From Desulfuromonadaceae bacterium (lineage in GTDB: Bacteria; Desulfobacterota; Desulfuromonadia; Geobacterales; Pseudopelobacteraceae): DNA of 64,000 bases. A program made the position numbers and the translations under genes. Below, piece by piece: positions 7,503-17,912 of this stretch. The stretch spans positions 62,001 through 126,000 of the forward strand of contig JAQTXD010000002.1 of assembly GCA_028688955.1 (NCBI GenBank), read 5' to 3'. A model generated the notes under the pieces. It worked only from the letters and a program-made list of their open reading frames with translations, did no database searches and was not told the DNA's origin. The number at the start of each line of letters is the position of its first letter. Within the stretch, counting starts at the first letter, position 1.

Positions 7503-9314
7503 ATGAGCAGCCGAGCGTACCGTTCCGTACCGGACATGATCAGGAGCAACGCCACAGAATTCAGCTCTCGGCTTGCCCTCAAGTATCGCAAGCAGGGTGT
7601 CTTTGTCACGCTAACCTACGCTGCCTATTACGAGCGAGTGCTGATGGTCGCCAGGGGTCTGGGCAAGATGCATGTCAAGCCGGGGGACCGGATTGCGATT
7701 CTCTCTGAAAACCGTGCCGGCTGGGTTATCGCCGACATGGGGATCCTCATTACCGGCGCTGTTACCGTCCCGATCTACCCAACCAACACTCCGGAGCAGA
7801 TCGAATACATGATCAATCATTCCGGAGCGAAGATCGTGTTTGTATCCGGAAAGTTTCAATACACAAAGCTGCTCAAGATCAGGGAATCAATCCCCCACGT
7901 TGAGCTGGTCGTTTCATTTGAACGTTTTCTGGGTGAACCGTCATTGCCGGTGACAACCTTCTACCAGCTCTCCGAGATCGATTCGCCGATTACCGATGAT
8001 GAGAAGAAGGAGCTGGAGGCGGGTATCGACCGGATCGAACCGGGTGACCTCTTGACTCTTATCTATACTTCCGGCACAACCGGTGTACCCAAGGGAGTCA
8101 TGCTGACACATAACAATATTCTTACCAACACCCAGTACCTGACGGAGCAGAGCGGGGCGATTGACAAAGATGACACTCTGCTGAGCTTTCTCCCGTTGAG
8201 CCACATTCTTGAGAGAACCGCCGGTTATTACATGACCATCCGCAACGGCGCCCTGCTGGCATTTGCAGACAGTATCGAAAAAGTCCCGGAAAATATGTTT
8301 GAGATCCGACCGACCGTCATGATCAGCGTGCCGCGGTTGTTTGAAAAAATTTATCACCGTATCTTTGAAAATGCCCACCAGATGTCGCCCATAAAAAGAT
8401 CACTGTTCCACTGGGCGGTGGATGTCGGCAAAAAATATGTCGCCGCAACCTATATACTCAAACAGCCCTCATCACTGCTGAACTTGAAATACGAACTTGC
8501 CGACCGTCTGGTATTCAGTAAGATACGAGCCAGATTCGGCGGCAATATGAAACTATTCTGTTCTGGCGGTGCACCGCTGGATAAAACGATCAACGAGTTT
8601 TTCTGGGTCATCGGTATCCCGATTTTTGAGGGGTATGGGCTGACCGAGACAAGTCCGGCCCTCAGCTTCAACAACTTTAAACATATCCGCTTCGGATCCG
8701 TCGGCGTTGCTCTGTACCAGACACAATTCAAAATTGCTGAGGACAGCGAAATTCTGGTGAAGGGGCCGCAGGTCATGGCCGGTTACTATAACGACCCGGT
8801 CGCCACTGCCGAGTCATTCCAGGACGGCTGGTTCAAGACCGGTGACATCGGCCACATCGAGGACGGCTTCCTCTTTATTACCGATCGGAAAAAAGAGTTG
8901 ATTGTCACTGCAGGCGGCAAGAACATCGCTCCTCAGCCGATCGAAAACGAGCTGAAGATGGACAAGTATGTCACCTCGGCTTTTGTACATGGTGACCGCA
9001 AACCGTATCTGATCGCGCTGATAGTCCCGAATCTGGAACGATTACTGGAATTTGCCAAAGAAAAGCACATTCACTACTATGAACTTGAAGATCTGGTCAT
9101 ACATGAACCGGTTCAGAGATTGTTTGAACAGCGACTGAAGGAGATCAACAGCCGGCTGGCTCCCTATGAAACCATCAAGAAGTTTGTGCTGCTGGCCCAT
9201 GATTTTTCAATTGCGGGAGGAGAACTGACGCCAACGTTAAAGCTCAGACGTAAAATCATCTACGAAAAATATAAACATAAAATTGAAGACCTCTACATAG
9301 AGCACAGCAACTAG
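7503..9314 (+). CDS. Long-chain acyl-CoA synthetase (AMP-forming)
   Basis: A 603-residue member of the ANL superfamily that activates fatty acids with ATP and CoA, the entry step to beta-oxidation. Motifs seen: the P-loop-like A3 motif YTSGTTGVPKG at 188-198, GYGLTETSP near 376, the TGDIG motif near 445 and the hinge DRKKELIVTAGGKN near 461 followed by the C-terminal lid. No membrane anchor or signal peptide is visible, so it should work on the inner face of the membrane. The start has GGAGGTGGG just upstream. It is the first gene after the divergent promoter region and leads the fad cluster. Chain-length preference cannot be read from the sequence. Confidence 0.92.
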   Translation: MSSRAYRSVPDMIRSNATEFSSRLALKYRKQGVFVTLTYAAYYERVLMVARGLGKMHVKPGDRIAILSENRAGWVIADMGILITGAVTVPIYPTNTPEQIEYMINHSGAKIVFVSGKFQYTKLLKIRESIPHVELVVSFERFLGEPSLPVTTFYQLSEIDSPITDDEKKELEAGIDRIEPGDLLTLIYTSGTTGVPKGVMLTHNNILTNTQYLTEQSGAIDKDDTLLSFLPLSHILERTAGYYMTIRNGALLAFADSIEKVPENMFEIRPTVMISVPRLFEKIYHRIFENAHQMSPIKRSLFHWAVDVGKKYVAATYILKQPSSLLNLKYELADRLVFSKIRARFGGNMKLFCSGGAPLDKTINEFFWVIGIPIFEGYGLTETSPALSFNNFKHIRFGSVGVALYQTQFKIAEDSEILVKGPQVMAGYYNDPVATAESFQDGWFKTGDIGHIEDGFLFITDRKKELIVTAGGKNIAPQPIENELKMDKYVTSAFVHGDRKPYLIALIVPNLERLLEFAKEKHIHYYELEDLVIHEPVQRLFEQRLKEINSRLAPYETIKKFVLLAHDFSIAGGELTPTLKLRRKIIYEKYKHKIEDLYIEHSN

Positions 9315-9350
9315 GGGGGGGGAACGTCATTTACCATTTGGAGGAGACTT

Positions 9351-11738
9351 ATGAAACAGATCAATAAAGTAGCAGTCCTTGGGGCCGGAGTGATGGGAGC
9401 GACCATCGCCGCGCACCTTGCCAATGCGGGAATACAGGTACTGCTGCTCGATATCGTACCGAGGGAGCCGAATGCTGCCGAGGCCGCCGCGGGGCTCACG
9501 CTCGATAACAGCAGCGTGCGCAACCGAATTGCCGCCGCCGGGCGGGACGGGCTGCTGAAGATGAAACCGGCCCCGTTCTTCCTGCCGGGGTATGCGGCAC
9601 ATATCGAGATCGGCAACTTTGATGATGACATGCAGAAACTGAGGGAATGTGACTGGGTTGTTGAGGTTGTCATTGAAAATATGGCCATCAAAAAACAGCT
9701 GTTCACAGAAAAAGTCGTGCCTAACCTGAAGGACGGAGCGATCCTCTCCACCAACACCAGCGGCCTGTCGGTGAACGAAATGGCGGAATGCCTCCCTGAA
9801 GCTGTCCGTAAGAACTTCCTGGTGACCCATTTTTTCAACCCGCCGCGCTACATGCGCCTGCTCGAAATCGTATCATGCACTGCAACCGATCCGGAGGTAG
9901 TCGCCTTTATGGCCGGATTTATCTCCAGGCGCCTCGGCAAGGGGATCGTCTACGCCAAGGACACCCCCAACTTTATTGCCAACCGCATCGGCGTCTATGC
10001 CATTTGCAACTGCGTGCGTACCATGATGGAAACCGGAATGACCGTAGAAGAGGTTGATGCCGTGGCCGGGCCTGCCACCGCCCGCCCGAAAAGTGCGGCC
10101 TTTCGCACCGCCGATCTGGTCGGTATCGACACACTCCGGCACGTGGCTCAAAATTCCTACGAACTGCTCCCCAATGACGAACAGCGCGAAATCTTCAGAT
10201 TACCGGATTTTGTCGGTGACATGGTAGCCAAAGGGCTTCTCGGCAACAAGAGTAAGCAAGGATTTTTCAAGAAGGTCAAAGGGGAAAAGGGGCAGGAATT
10301 TTACTATTTTGACTACACCACGGGAGACTATGCCCCGTCACAGCGCCCCACATTTGCTTCGATCGAGGCGAGCAAGGCCATCGAAGATCCAGCAAAGCGT
10401 CTCAAAGCGGTCATCACCGGAGATGACAAGGCGGCCCGGTTTGCCTGGACCAACCTGCGCGACACTTTGATTTATACCATTAACCGCATTCCTGAAATCG
10501 CCGATGACATCGTCAATATCGACAACGCCATGAAATGGGGTTTCAACTGGGAACTCGGCCCGTTCGAGATGCTGGACGCAATCGGCGTTGCCTATTTTGT
10601 GGAGCGGGCTGAGAAAGACGGCATACAGGTTCCTCCTCTTCTCAAAACAATCACTCAATTTTATACCTTCGAGAACGGGCGCCCCCACTACTGTGCCATT
10701 CCCGACAGCAGATATCTGAAAGTACCGCAAAAACCGGAACACATCAGCCTCTCCATCATTAAAAGAAATAATACGGTGTTGGAGAAAAACAGTGGCGCAT
10801 CCGTGATCGATCTTGGTGACGGCGTATTCTGCCTGGAATTTCACACCAAGATGAATGCCATTGGCGGCGAGATCCTCTCCATGATCCACAAGGCGATCAA
10901 GCGAACGGAAGAGGAGGGTGTCGGCCTGGTGATTGCCAATGAAGGGCCGATGTTCTCCGCCGGTGCCAATTTGATGCTGCTGGTAATGGCCATTGCCGAA
11001 GGGGCCTTCGACGAGATAAACATGACGGTAAAGGGATTTCAGAAGGCGATGATGGCGATCAAATATTCCAAAATCCCGGTCGTAGCCGCTCCCCACGCAC
11101 TGGTTATGGGTGGCGGCTGCGAGACCTGCCTCCACTCCGATGCAATCATCCCCCATGCGGAGACCTATATGGGGCTGGTGGAACTCGGTGTCGGCCTGCT
11201 CCCGGCCGGCGGCGGCACCAAAGAAATGGCGATTCGCGCCATAAAACTGGCGGAAGAATACGAAATTGATGCCACCCCGTTCATCTTCAAGAATTACATG
11301 AATATTGCCATGGCAAAAGTCAGCATGTCTGCAGCAGAGCTGATACCCATGGGCTTCATGAGACAGGGTGATGCGATTGCCATGGACATGGACACACGCA
11401 TCCATGACGCAAAACTGAAGGCGATCTCTCTTGCAGCCACCTACCGCCCCGGGCGCCCCCTGACCAACCTCAAGGCGCCCGGCCGCGGCGTGGCGGCTTC
11501 CATCAAATCGCAACTCTGGAATATGCAGCAGGGCGGCTTTATTTCCGAATACGATCAGTACCTGGCCGGAATGGTTGCCGACGTCATCACCGGCGGAGAT
11601 GTCCCGACCGGTACCCTGATCACCGAAGAATATTTGCTGGAGTTGGAACGGGAGGCATTTGTACGGCTCTGCGGACAGAAGAAGACCCTGGAGCGCATCC
11701 AGCACATGCTCAAAAAGGGAAAACCGCTGCGCAATTAA
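9351..11738 (+). CDS. fadN: 3-hydroxyacyl-CoA dehydrogenase / enoyl-CoA hydratase fusion (FadN type)
   Basis: A 795-residue bifunctional beta-oxidation enzyme. The NAD-binding Rossmann motif GAGVMGATIA is at residues 10-19 and the 3-hydroxyacyl-CoA dehydrogenase domains cover roughly 1-420. A crotonase domain lies in the C-terminal part (about 490-700, with FSAGANL and an oxyanion-type GGGCET segment). This dehydrogenase-first order is that of Bacillus FadN, not of E. coli FadB where the hydratase comes first. It hydrates trans-2-enoyl-CoA and oxidises the product to 3-ketoacyl-CoA. The GGAGGAG site is ideal. Thiolase and acyl-CoA dehydrogenase genes follow in the same order as the Bacillus fadNAE operon. 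Confidence 0.93.
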   Translation: MKQINKVAVLGAGVMGATIAAHLANAGIQVLLLDIVPREPNAAEAAAGLTLDNSSVRNRIAAAGRDGLLKMKPAPFFLPGYAAHIEIGNFDDDMQKLRECDWVVEVVIENMAIKKQLFTEKVVPNLKDGAILSTNTSGLSVNEMAECLPEAVRKNFLVTHFFNPPRYMRLLEIVSCTATDPEVVAFMAGFISRRLGKGIVYAKDTPNFIANRIGVYAICNCVRTMMETGMTVEEVDAVAGPATARPKSAAFRTADLVGIDTLRHVAQNSYELLPNDEQREIFRLPDFVGDMVAKGLLGNKSKQGFFKKVKGEKGQEFYYFDYTTGDYAPSQRPTFASIEASKAIEDPAKRLKAVITGDDKAARFAWTNLRDTLIYTINRIPEIADDIVNIDNAMKWGFNWELGPFEMLDAIGVAYFVERAEKDGIQVPPLLKTITQFYTFENGRPHYCAIPDSRYLKVPQKPEHISLSIIKRNNTVLEKNSGASVIDLGDGVFCLEFHTKMNAIGGEILSMIHKAIKRTEEEGVGLVIANEGPMFSAGANLMLLVMAIAEGAFDEINMTVKGFQKAMMAIKYSKIPVVAAPHALVMGGGCETCLHSDAIIPHAETYMGLVELGVGLLPAGGGTKEMAIRAIKLAEEYEIDATPFIFKNYMNIAMAKVSMSAAELIPMGFMRQGDAIAMDMDTRIHDAKLKAISLAATYRPGRPLTNLKAPGRGVAASIKSQLWNMQQGGFISEYDQYLAGMVADVITGGDVPTGTLITEEYLLELEREAFVRLCGQKKTLERIQHMLKKGKPLRN

Positions 11739-11773
11739 CAGGTTAGTTAGTCAATCTATTTACGGAGGACATG

Positions 11774-12946
11774 ATGAAAAACGCATATATTCTGGCCGCC
11801 TACCGCACCCCCGGCTGCCGGGCAAAAAAAGGAAAACTGAAGGATGTCCGCCCGGATGATCTCGCAGCGGCCGCCATTAGGGGATTGCTGGACAGAACCG
11901 GCATCGACCCACTCGATGTCGAAGACATCATCATCGGCTGTGCCTTTCCCGAAGGGGAACAGGGGATGAACTTTGCCCGTGTCGCAGCGATGAAGGCGGG
12001 TGTACCGGTAGAAGTCCCGGCTCAGACGGTGAACCGATTCTGCTCATCCGGTCTGCAGACAATCGCATCGGCGGCAGAGCGGATCATGGCCGGCTTTGCC
12101 GACTGTATCATCGCCGGAGGAGCCGAGAGCATGAGCATGATTCCGATCGGCGGAAGTAAATACAGCGCCAACCCGTCGCTTATGGCACGCTGGCCGGAGT
12201 CCTTCGCATCAATGGGTATCACGGCAGAACTGGTTGCGGAGAAGTACGGCATCAGCCGTGAAGAACAGGATGTTTTTGCCGCCGCCAGCCATGCCAAAGC
12301 CGCCGCCGCCATTACTGCCGGGAAATTCACCGAAGAAATCATTCCGGTGGAAGTTGAAAACTGTGTCCTTGTCAACGGGAAGATGAAACGAAGCAGCGAA
12401 CTGGTCATCGCGGATGACGGTGTACGTTCTGACACAACCACGGCCGGCCTTGCCAGGCTGAAACCAGCATTCAAGGCGAACGGAACGGTTACCGCCGGCA
12501 ACGCATCCCAGATGACCGATGGGGCCGCAGCGGTGCTGGTCGTATCGGAGGAATATCTTAAAAAGACTGGCAAAAAACCATTGGCCCGTTTCGTCGCTTT
12601 TGCCGTCAAGGGAGTGCCGCCGGAACTGATGGGGATCGGCCCGGTTGCGGCAATTCCTGCCGCCCTGAAGCTGGCCGGCCTGAAGCTCGACGACATCGGC
12701 CTGATCGAACTGAACGAAGCGTTTGCCGCCCAGTCTCTGGCATGCGTGAAGGAACTGGGTATCGACCCGGCACGGATCAACGTCAATGGCGGGGCAATCG
12801 CCCTCGGTCACCCGCTCGGCTGCTCCGGAGCAAAACTGACCGCCAGTATTCTTCAGGAAATGCAGCGGACGGATACCCGCTACGGGATGGTCTCAATGTG
12901 CATCGGTGGCGGTATGGGTGCTGCAGGTATTTTTGAAAAGGTATAG
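11774..12946 (+). CDS. fadA: Acetyl-CoA C-acyltransferase (3-ketoacyl-CoA thiolase)
   Basis: A 390-residue thiolase that cleaves 3-ketoacyl-CoA with CoA, releasing acetyl-CoA. The nucleophilic Cys is in [10 protein letters not shown] near residue 90; the second active-site block [15 protein letters not shown] and the third, [10 protein letters not shown], lie near the C-terminus, all intact. Two ATGs are adjacent; the second (11774) is used here because the GGAGG site is five bases from it but only two from the first (11771). It follows fadN by a short gap and precedes fadE, so the three probably form one transcript. Confidence 0.93.
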   Translation: MKNAYILAAYRTPGCRAKKGKLKDVRPDDLAAAAIRGLLDRTGIDPLDVEDIIIGCAFPEGEQGMNFARVAAMKAGVPVEVPAQTVNRFCSSGLQTIASAAERIMAGFADCIIAGGAESMSMIPIGGSKYSANPSLMARWPESFASMGITAELVAEKYGISREEQDVFAAASHAKAAAAITAGKFTEEIIPVEVENCVLVNGKMKRSSELVIADDGVRSDTTTAGLARLKPAFKANGTVTAGNASQMTDGAAAVLVVSEEYLKKTGKKPLARFVAFAVKGVPPELMGIGPVAAIPAALKLAGLKLDDIGLIELNEAFAAQSLACVKELGIDPARINVNGGAIALGHPLGCSGAKLTASILQEMQRTDTRYGMVSMCIGGGMGAAGIFEKV

Positions 12947-13038
12947 CACACACCGGTTCATGTTTCGCCCCGTCAGAAGTAATACCGGATACGCATACAT
13001 TGCTTTGCACTACTTATCAAATAATGTGAGGTGACATC

Positions 13039-14817
13039 ATGTCCGCAAAACTATTCAAAGGCGCCGAATATCTCATCACCGCAGCAGATAAGAACGACAT
13101 CTTTACGCCGGAAGATTTCAGCGATGAACAGCGCCAGATTGGCGACACCACCGAGCAGTTTGTGCTGAACGAAGTGATTCCCCACCGTGAGGCGATAGAG
13201 CATCACGACCTGCCGTTGACCGTTGAGTTAATGAAAAAGTGCGGTGAACTGGGTCTGCTGATGATCGATGCGCCGGAGGAATACGGCGGTCTGGAACTGG
13301 ATAAAGCCACCAGCATGCTGGCGGCAGAAAAACTTTCCCAGGCAGGTTCGTTCTCCGTCACCTATTCCGCCCATACCGGTATCGGTACCCTGCCGCTGGT
13401 CTACTACGGTACCAAAGAGCAGAAAGAGCGCTATCTGCACAAGATCATTTCCGGAGAATGGATTGCCGCCTATTGCCTGACCGAGCCCGGCTCCGGAAGT
13501 GACGCTCTCGGTGCGGCGGCAACCGCTACCCTCTCTGCTGACGGGAAGTATTATATCCTCAACGGCACCAAGCAGTTCATCACCAACGGCGGCATCGCAA
13601 ATATATACACCATCTTTGCCAAGATTGACAAACAGCACTTCACCGGTTTCCTGGTCGAACGAACCACGGAGGGACTGAGCGTCGGGCCGGAAGAAAATAA
13701 AATGGGCGTGCGCGGCTCTTCTACAACCCAGATCATCCTCGAAGATGCCAAGGTTCCGGTGGAAAACCTGCTTGGAGAGATTGGCAAAGGACACAAGATC
13801 GCCTTCAATGTCCTCAACGTAGGACGGTTTAAACTGGGGGCGGGCGCCACAGGCGCGGCAAAGACGGCGCTTACCATCGGTATCAGGTATGCCAACGAGC
13901 GGAAAGCTTTCGGTGTCACCATCGGAACCTTCGGAGCCATTCAGGAAAAAATTGCCGATCTGAGCGCCGCTGTCTTTGCCTCGGAATCAGTCGTGTACCG
14001 CCTGGCCGGGCTGATCGACCACCGCCTGGCCACTCTGCCCAAAGGAACGGCGGACTATTATGAGACGTACCAGCAGGGAATTGAGGAATATTCCGTCGAG
14101 TGCGCCATCGTCAAAGTCCTCTGCAGTGAGATGCTTGCTGACGTTGCCGACGGTGTTGTCCAGATTCATGGCGGCTACGGCTTCATTCAGGAATACGCCG
14201 CTGAAGGGTACTATCGCGACGAACGTATCAACCGGATCTGGGAAGGGACCAACGAGATCAACCGGCTGTTGATTCCCGGCATTATCCTCCGCCGCGCCCT
14301 GAAGGGGGAGATCCCTCTGCAGAAAGAGGCGATGAAGGCGTTTGAATCACTGATGTCACCTTCATTTGAAGAGCTGGACGACTCGATACCGTTTGCAGCA
14401 GAGAAAGCGCTTATCGCCAGTCTCAAACAGGCCTTCCTTGTGCTGGCCGGCAGTGCTGTACAGAAGTTTATGGATAAAATCAAGGATGAGCAGGAGATTC
14501 TGATCGCCGTTGCCGACCTGGCCATCAACATCTTTGCTATTGAAAGTATCGTGCTGCGCGCAGAGAAGATCCTGCCGAAATTGAGCGAAGGGAAAAAAGC
14601 CTCCGTCAACGCCGCCGTAAAGGTGTTCACCTTCAACAGCTCGGAAAAATCTGCATCTGCCGCCCGGCGTGCCGCCTATTTCATCGCTGAGGGGGATACC
14701 CTGACAATGCTGCTGGCAGGCATCCGCAGGTTTACCAAGTACGATGCGACCGGACTACTCACGGCGAAACGCCAGCTTGCAGCAGCCTCTCTTGAGGCAG
14801 ACAGGTATATTTTTTAA
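13039..14817 (+). CDS. fadE: Acyl-CoA dehydrogenase (FadE, about 590-residue type)
   Basis: A 592-residue FAD enzyme for the first oxidation step of beta-oxidation. The acyl-CoA dehydrogenase signature AYCLTEPGSGSDALG is near residue 155, a second signature covers GYGFIQEYAAEGYYRDERI, and IWEGTNEI carries the catalytic Glu position. A C-terminal extension of about 190 residues beyond the classic 380-residue core resembles Bacillus FadE (YusJ) and mitochondrial VLCAD. It needs an electron-transfer flavoprotein partner; no etf genes are in the window. The gap of 92 bases to fadA has no obvious terminator. Confidence 0.92.
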   Translation: MSAKLFKGAEYLITAADKNDIFTPEDFSDEQRQIGDTTEQFVLNEVIPHREAIEHHDLPLTVELMKKCGELGLLMIDAPEEYGGLELDKATSMLAAEKLSQAGSFSVTYSAHTGIGTLPLVYYGTKEQKERYLHKIISGEWIAAYCLTEPGSGSDALGAAATATLSADGKYYILNGTKQFITNGGIANIYTIFAKIDKQHFTGFLVERTTEGLSVGPEENKMGVRGSSTTQIILEDAKVPVENLLGEIGKGHKIAFNVLNVGRFKLGAGATGAAKTALTIGIRYANERKAFGVTIGTFGAIQEKIADLSAAVFASESVVYRLAGLIDHRLATLPKGTADYYETYQQGIEEYSVECAIVKVLCSEMLADVADGVVQIHGGYGFIQEYAAEGYYRDERINRIWEGTNEINRLLIPGIILRRALKGEIPLQKEAMKAFESLMSPSFEELDDSIPFAAEKALIASLKQAFLVLAGSAVQKFMDKIKDEQEILIAVADLAINIFAIESIVLRAEKILPKLSEGKKASVNAAVKVFTFNSSEKSASAARRAAYFIAEGDTLTMLLAGIRRFTKYDATGLLTAKRQLAAASLEADRYIF

Positions 14818-14846
14818 GATCAGAAGCGGGAGTTCTGAGATGACGA

Positions 14847-14881
14847 AGCAGCGGAGATTTTTAAAAGAGTGCTCCGTTGCT
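14847..14881 (+). other. Stem-loop between fadE and the MBL-fold gene
   Basis: AGCAGCGGAG and CTCCGTTGCT form a ten-pair stem (one G-T wobble) with a 15-base loop, followed loosely by a T-rich stretch at 14901-14911. It may be a partial terminator or an mRNA processing or stability element that adjusts expression of the distal genes. Confidence 0.35.
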
Positions 14882-14934
14882 CCGTGACTCTCTGTTTCAA
14901 TTATTTTTTTGATGATTGCACTCCCAGGAGTTAC

Positions 14935-15873
14935 ATGAACCAGCACACCGTACAGACGCCCTACATCGTGGGGGAAGTCCACTTCTACAGCACCGAACTC
15001 AACGGCACCCCCGTCATGTTTGATACCGGACCACCGACGCCGGAAGGTGAGGCCTGCCTGCACGAGAATGTGGATCTCAAGCGCCTCAAATACGTGTTTA
15101 TCACCCATTGTCACATCGACCATTACGGTCTGGCCAATTATATTCTTCAGCGGAGCGATGCCGAAGTTTTCATCTCACGCCGGGACGCAATTAAGCTTCA
15201 ACACCATAGTGAACGGATGGAGCAGATGGGCAGACTCCTGAATGGATTCGGCTTTGACAATGACTTTACGATGAACGTGAGGGAATCGTTCAGAAAGAAC
15301 AAGATCTTCCCCGAAGCTCCGGAACGCTTCAGGATTATTGAGGAATCTGATGTTCCGGCAGAACTTGGCATCAGTTATCTTCCCTGTCCGGGGCACTCCC
15401 AGAGTGATCTGGTCTATCTGGTCGGGGATACGGCGATAACGGGCGATGTCCTCCTCAGAAATATTTTCCAGGTACCGCTTCTGGATATCGACTTGGACAG
15501 CTTTTCAGGGCGGTTCAAAAATTATGACGTGTACTGCAGCACCCTGCTCAACCTTACCCGGTTGCGCGGCTGCCGGATCATGCCGGGACACCGCCAGTAC
15601 GTCGATGATCTGGACGAAGCGGTCCTTTTCTACGTCAGGACGCTCCTTGTACGGGTGGTGCAGCTGCTTCCCCTCAGGGGACTGGCCATGAATACTATTA
15701 TTGATCAACTCTTTAAAGGAAGAATAACCGAGCCGTTCATACTGTATATGAAAATTTCCGAAATTGTGTTCATGCTGGATTTTCTGGAAAACCCCACCCT
15801 GCTGAGAGCATCTCTCGAGCAGATGGGGCTCTTTGATCAGGTCGCCTCGTTATATGAGGACGTCGCGCACTAG
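14935..15873 (+). CDS. Metallo-beta-lactamase-fold hydrolase
   Basis: A 312-residue MBL-fold protein of unknown substrate. The zinc ligands are visible: THCHIDH near residue 56 (HxHxDH), PCPGHSQSD near 150, TGDVL near 170 and MPGH near 220. A C-terminal helical part of about 90 residues with a putative winged-helix-like shape follows, as in LACTB2-type enzymes. The start at 14935 is preferred because AGGAG lies seven bases upstream. Position inside the fatty-acid cluster suggests hydrolysis of an acyl thioester or lipid-derived ester, which is inference only. Confidence 0.8.
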   Translation: MNQHTVQTPYIVGEVHFYSTELNGTPVMFDTGPPTPEGEACLHENVDLKRLKYVFITHCHIDHYGLANYILQRSDAEVFISRRDAIKLQHHSERMEQMGRLLNGFGFDNDFTMNVRESFRKNKIFPEAPERFRIIEESDVPAELGISYLPCPGHSQSDLVYLVGDTAITGDVLLRNIFQVPLLDIDLDSFSGRFKNYDVYCSTLLNLTRLRGCRIMPGHRQYVDDLDEAVLFYVRTLLVRVVQLLPLRGLAMNTIIDQLFKGRITEPFILYMKISEIVFMLDFLENPTLLRASLEQMGLFDQVASLYEDVAH

Positions 15874-15885
15874 AGGGGAGAAGCA

Positions 15886-17889
15886 ATGAGCGACCCGCTT
15901 TTTGAACCGATTACCATCAACCGCATGGACGTTAAAAACCGTATTTTCATGCCGGCAATGCACCTTAATATGGCAGGAAATTACGGGATCAGCGACCGCC
16001 TGGTGGATTTCTACGTTGAACGGGCCCGTGGCGGAGCCGGCATGATCACCGTCGGCTATGCCACGGTTGATGAGCTCTCCGGCAACCCCGGCAACATAGG
16101 TGCTCATAAAGATGCCTATATTCCCGGCCTGGCACGTCTGGCAGCAGCCATCCGCGACAACGGCGCCCGCTCCTCCGTGCAGTTGAACCATGCCGGGCGC
16201 TACAATCACACCATGCTTACCGGCGGAAAACAGCCGGTGGCCCCCTCTCCCATCCCGTCACGACTGACCCGCGAAACGCCCCATGAACTGACTATCCCGG
16301 AAATTGAAGAGATTATCAGCCGCTTCGCCCAGGCGGCACGACGGATCAGAGAGGCAGGATTCGATGCCGTGGAAATCCTCTCCGGAACCGGGTATTTGAT
16401 CAGTGAATTTCTGTCGCCGCTCACCAACAAGAGGGAGGATCGTTACGGCGGCGACTTTGATGGCCGCTGCAGGTTTGGCCTGGAAGTTATTGCCGCGGTA
16501 CGTTCGGTCGTTGGCACGGAGTTCCCGCTTCTGGTGCGGATGAACGGCAATGAATTCATGAAGGGGGGCTCCAGTCGTGCAGATTTGCAGGAATATGCTG
16601 TCCGGCTGGAGCACGCCGGAGTGGATGCGCTCTGCATCAACGTCGGCTGGCATGAAGCCCAGGTACCCCAGATCGTCACCGAAGTTCCCCGTGGCGTCTT
16701 CGGCTACCTGGCGCGCGGTATAAAGGAACGTGTCACCATTCCGGTGATCGCCAGCCACCGCATCAACGACCCGGACCTTGCCCGAAGCATGATCTCCAAC
16801 GGCTGCTGCGACATGGTGGCGGTCGGACGGGCGCTGATTGCCGACCCGTTTTTCCCGGAAAAAGCCCGGAGCGGCCACGAAGCTGACATCGTCCACTGTG
16901 TTGCCTGCGGGCAGGGATGTTTCGACAACCTGTTCAAGATGAAAGCGGTGGAATGCCTCTGTAACCCGCGGGCCGGCTATGAACGATCACGGGCCATCGG
17001 CAGGACGGACACCCCGCTGAATATTACCGTTGTCGGCGGCGGCGCCGCCGGAATGAGTGCGGCGGCCGCTGCGGCGGAACGCGGACACCGCGTCACTCTC
17101 CACGAATCCGGTAGTCATCTTGGCGGCCAACTGCTGCTTGCCGGCGCACCTCCCGGCCGGGAGGAGTTCCTTGAACTCGCTGCGGATCTGCGGCGGCAGG
17201 TTGAACGAGCCGGCGTAACGGTGGTACTCAACTCTACTGTCAGCGATTCCACACTCACCGGTGACCTACCGGATGCGGTTATCCTTGCCACCGGTGGCCA
17301 ACCGGTCACCCCACCCATTCCCGGTGTCGATCTGCCCCATGTTGTTCAGGCGTGGGATGTACTGACGGAAAGAGTACCAACCGGTCGGCGGGTCGTCATC
17401 ATCGGTGGAGGAGCGGTAGGAATTGAAACGGCACTGCTGTTGGCTGAGAAAGGTACCCTGTCCGGTGAAGCGCTTAAATTCCTGCTCGTGCACGGTGCCG
17501 AATCGGCGGAGGTGCTGCACGATTTGGCGACACGGGGCAGCAAGGAAGTCACCGTCATTGAAATGCTGAAGGAACTGGGCACAAACTTCGGTAAAAGCAC
17601 CCGCTGGGGCATGATGCAGGATGTGGAACGGTTTGGTGTCAAGAGCCGTTCAGCAGCAACGGTTTGCGGGATTACGGCGGATAGCGTCACGATTGAGTGT
17701 AATGGCCGGCAGGAGCATATTCCGGCCGATTCAGTGGTGCTTGCAGTCGGCACCCGTGCCTACAATCCGCTTCAGGAGATTGTCGCTGCACACGGTATTC
17801 CATACCGTGTCACCGGGGACGCACTTCGGCCAGCCATGGTGTTTGATGCCGTCCACCAGGGATTTGCCGCCGGACGTGAAATCGGCTGA
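15886..17889 (+). CDS. 2,4-dienoyl-CoA reductase-like NADH:flavin oxidoreductase
   Basis: A 667-residue protein with the FadH/old-yellow-enzyme architecture. An N-terminal FMN TIM barrel covers about 1-330, the [4Fe-4S] cluster Cys residues are in CVACGQGCFD near 340 plus ECLCNP about 15 residues later, an FAD-binding GGGAAGMSAA is near 383, and an NAD(P)-binding GGGAVGIETA is near 506. FadH reduces 2,4-dienoyl-CoA intermediates so that polyunsaturated acyl chains can be degraded. Related enzymes act on other enoates, so the exact substrate is inferred from the surrounding fad genes. Its stop overlaps a possible upstream start of the next gene. Confidence 0.85.
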   Translation: MSDPLFEPITINRMDVKNRIFMPAMHLNMAGNYGISDRLVDFYVERARGGAGMITVGYATVDELSGNPGNIGAHKDAYIPGLARLAAAIRDNGARSSVQLNHAGRYNHTMLTGGKQPVAPSPIPSRLTRETPHELTIPEIEEIISRFAQAARRIREAGFDAVEILSGTGYLISEFLSPLTNKREDRYGGDFDGRCRFGLEVIAAVRSVVGTEFPLLVRMNGNEFMKGGSSRADLQEYAVRLEHAGVDALCINVGWHEAQVPQIVTEVPRGVFGYLARGIKERVTIPVIASHRINDPDLARSMISNGCCDMVAVGRALIADPFFPEKARSGHEADIVHCVACGQGCFDNLFKMKAVECLCNPRAGYERSRAIGRTDTPLNITVVGGGAAGMSAAAAAAERGHRVTLHESGSHLGGQLLLAGAPPGREEFLELAADLRRQVERAGVTVVLNSTVSDSTLTGDLPDAVILATGGQPVTPPIPGVDLPHVVQAWDVLTERVPTGRRVVIIGGGAVGIETALLLAEKGTLSGEALKFLLVHGAESAEVLHDLATRGSKEVTVIEMLKELGTNFGKSTRWGMMQDVERFGVKSRSAATVCGITADSVTIECNGRQEHIPADSVVLAVGTRAYNPLQEIVAAHGIPYRVTGDALRPAMVFDAVHQGFAAGREIG

Positions 17890-17912
17890 TGTCCAAACAG
17901 AAAGGGAACTCT

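Noticed and set aside
10338-11705. 455-codon minus-strand frame opposite fadN
   Set aside because: A shadow of a GC-rich real gene; the product is His/Gly-rich without domains and there is no ribosome site.
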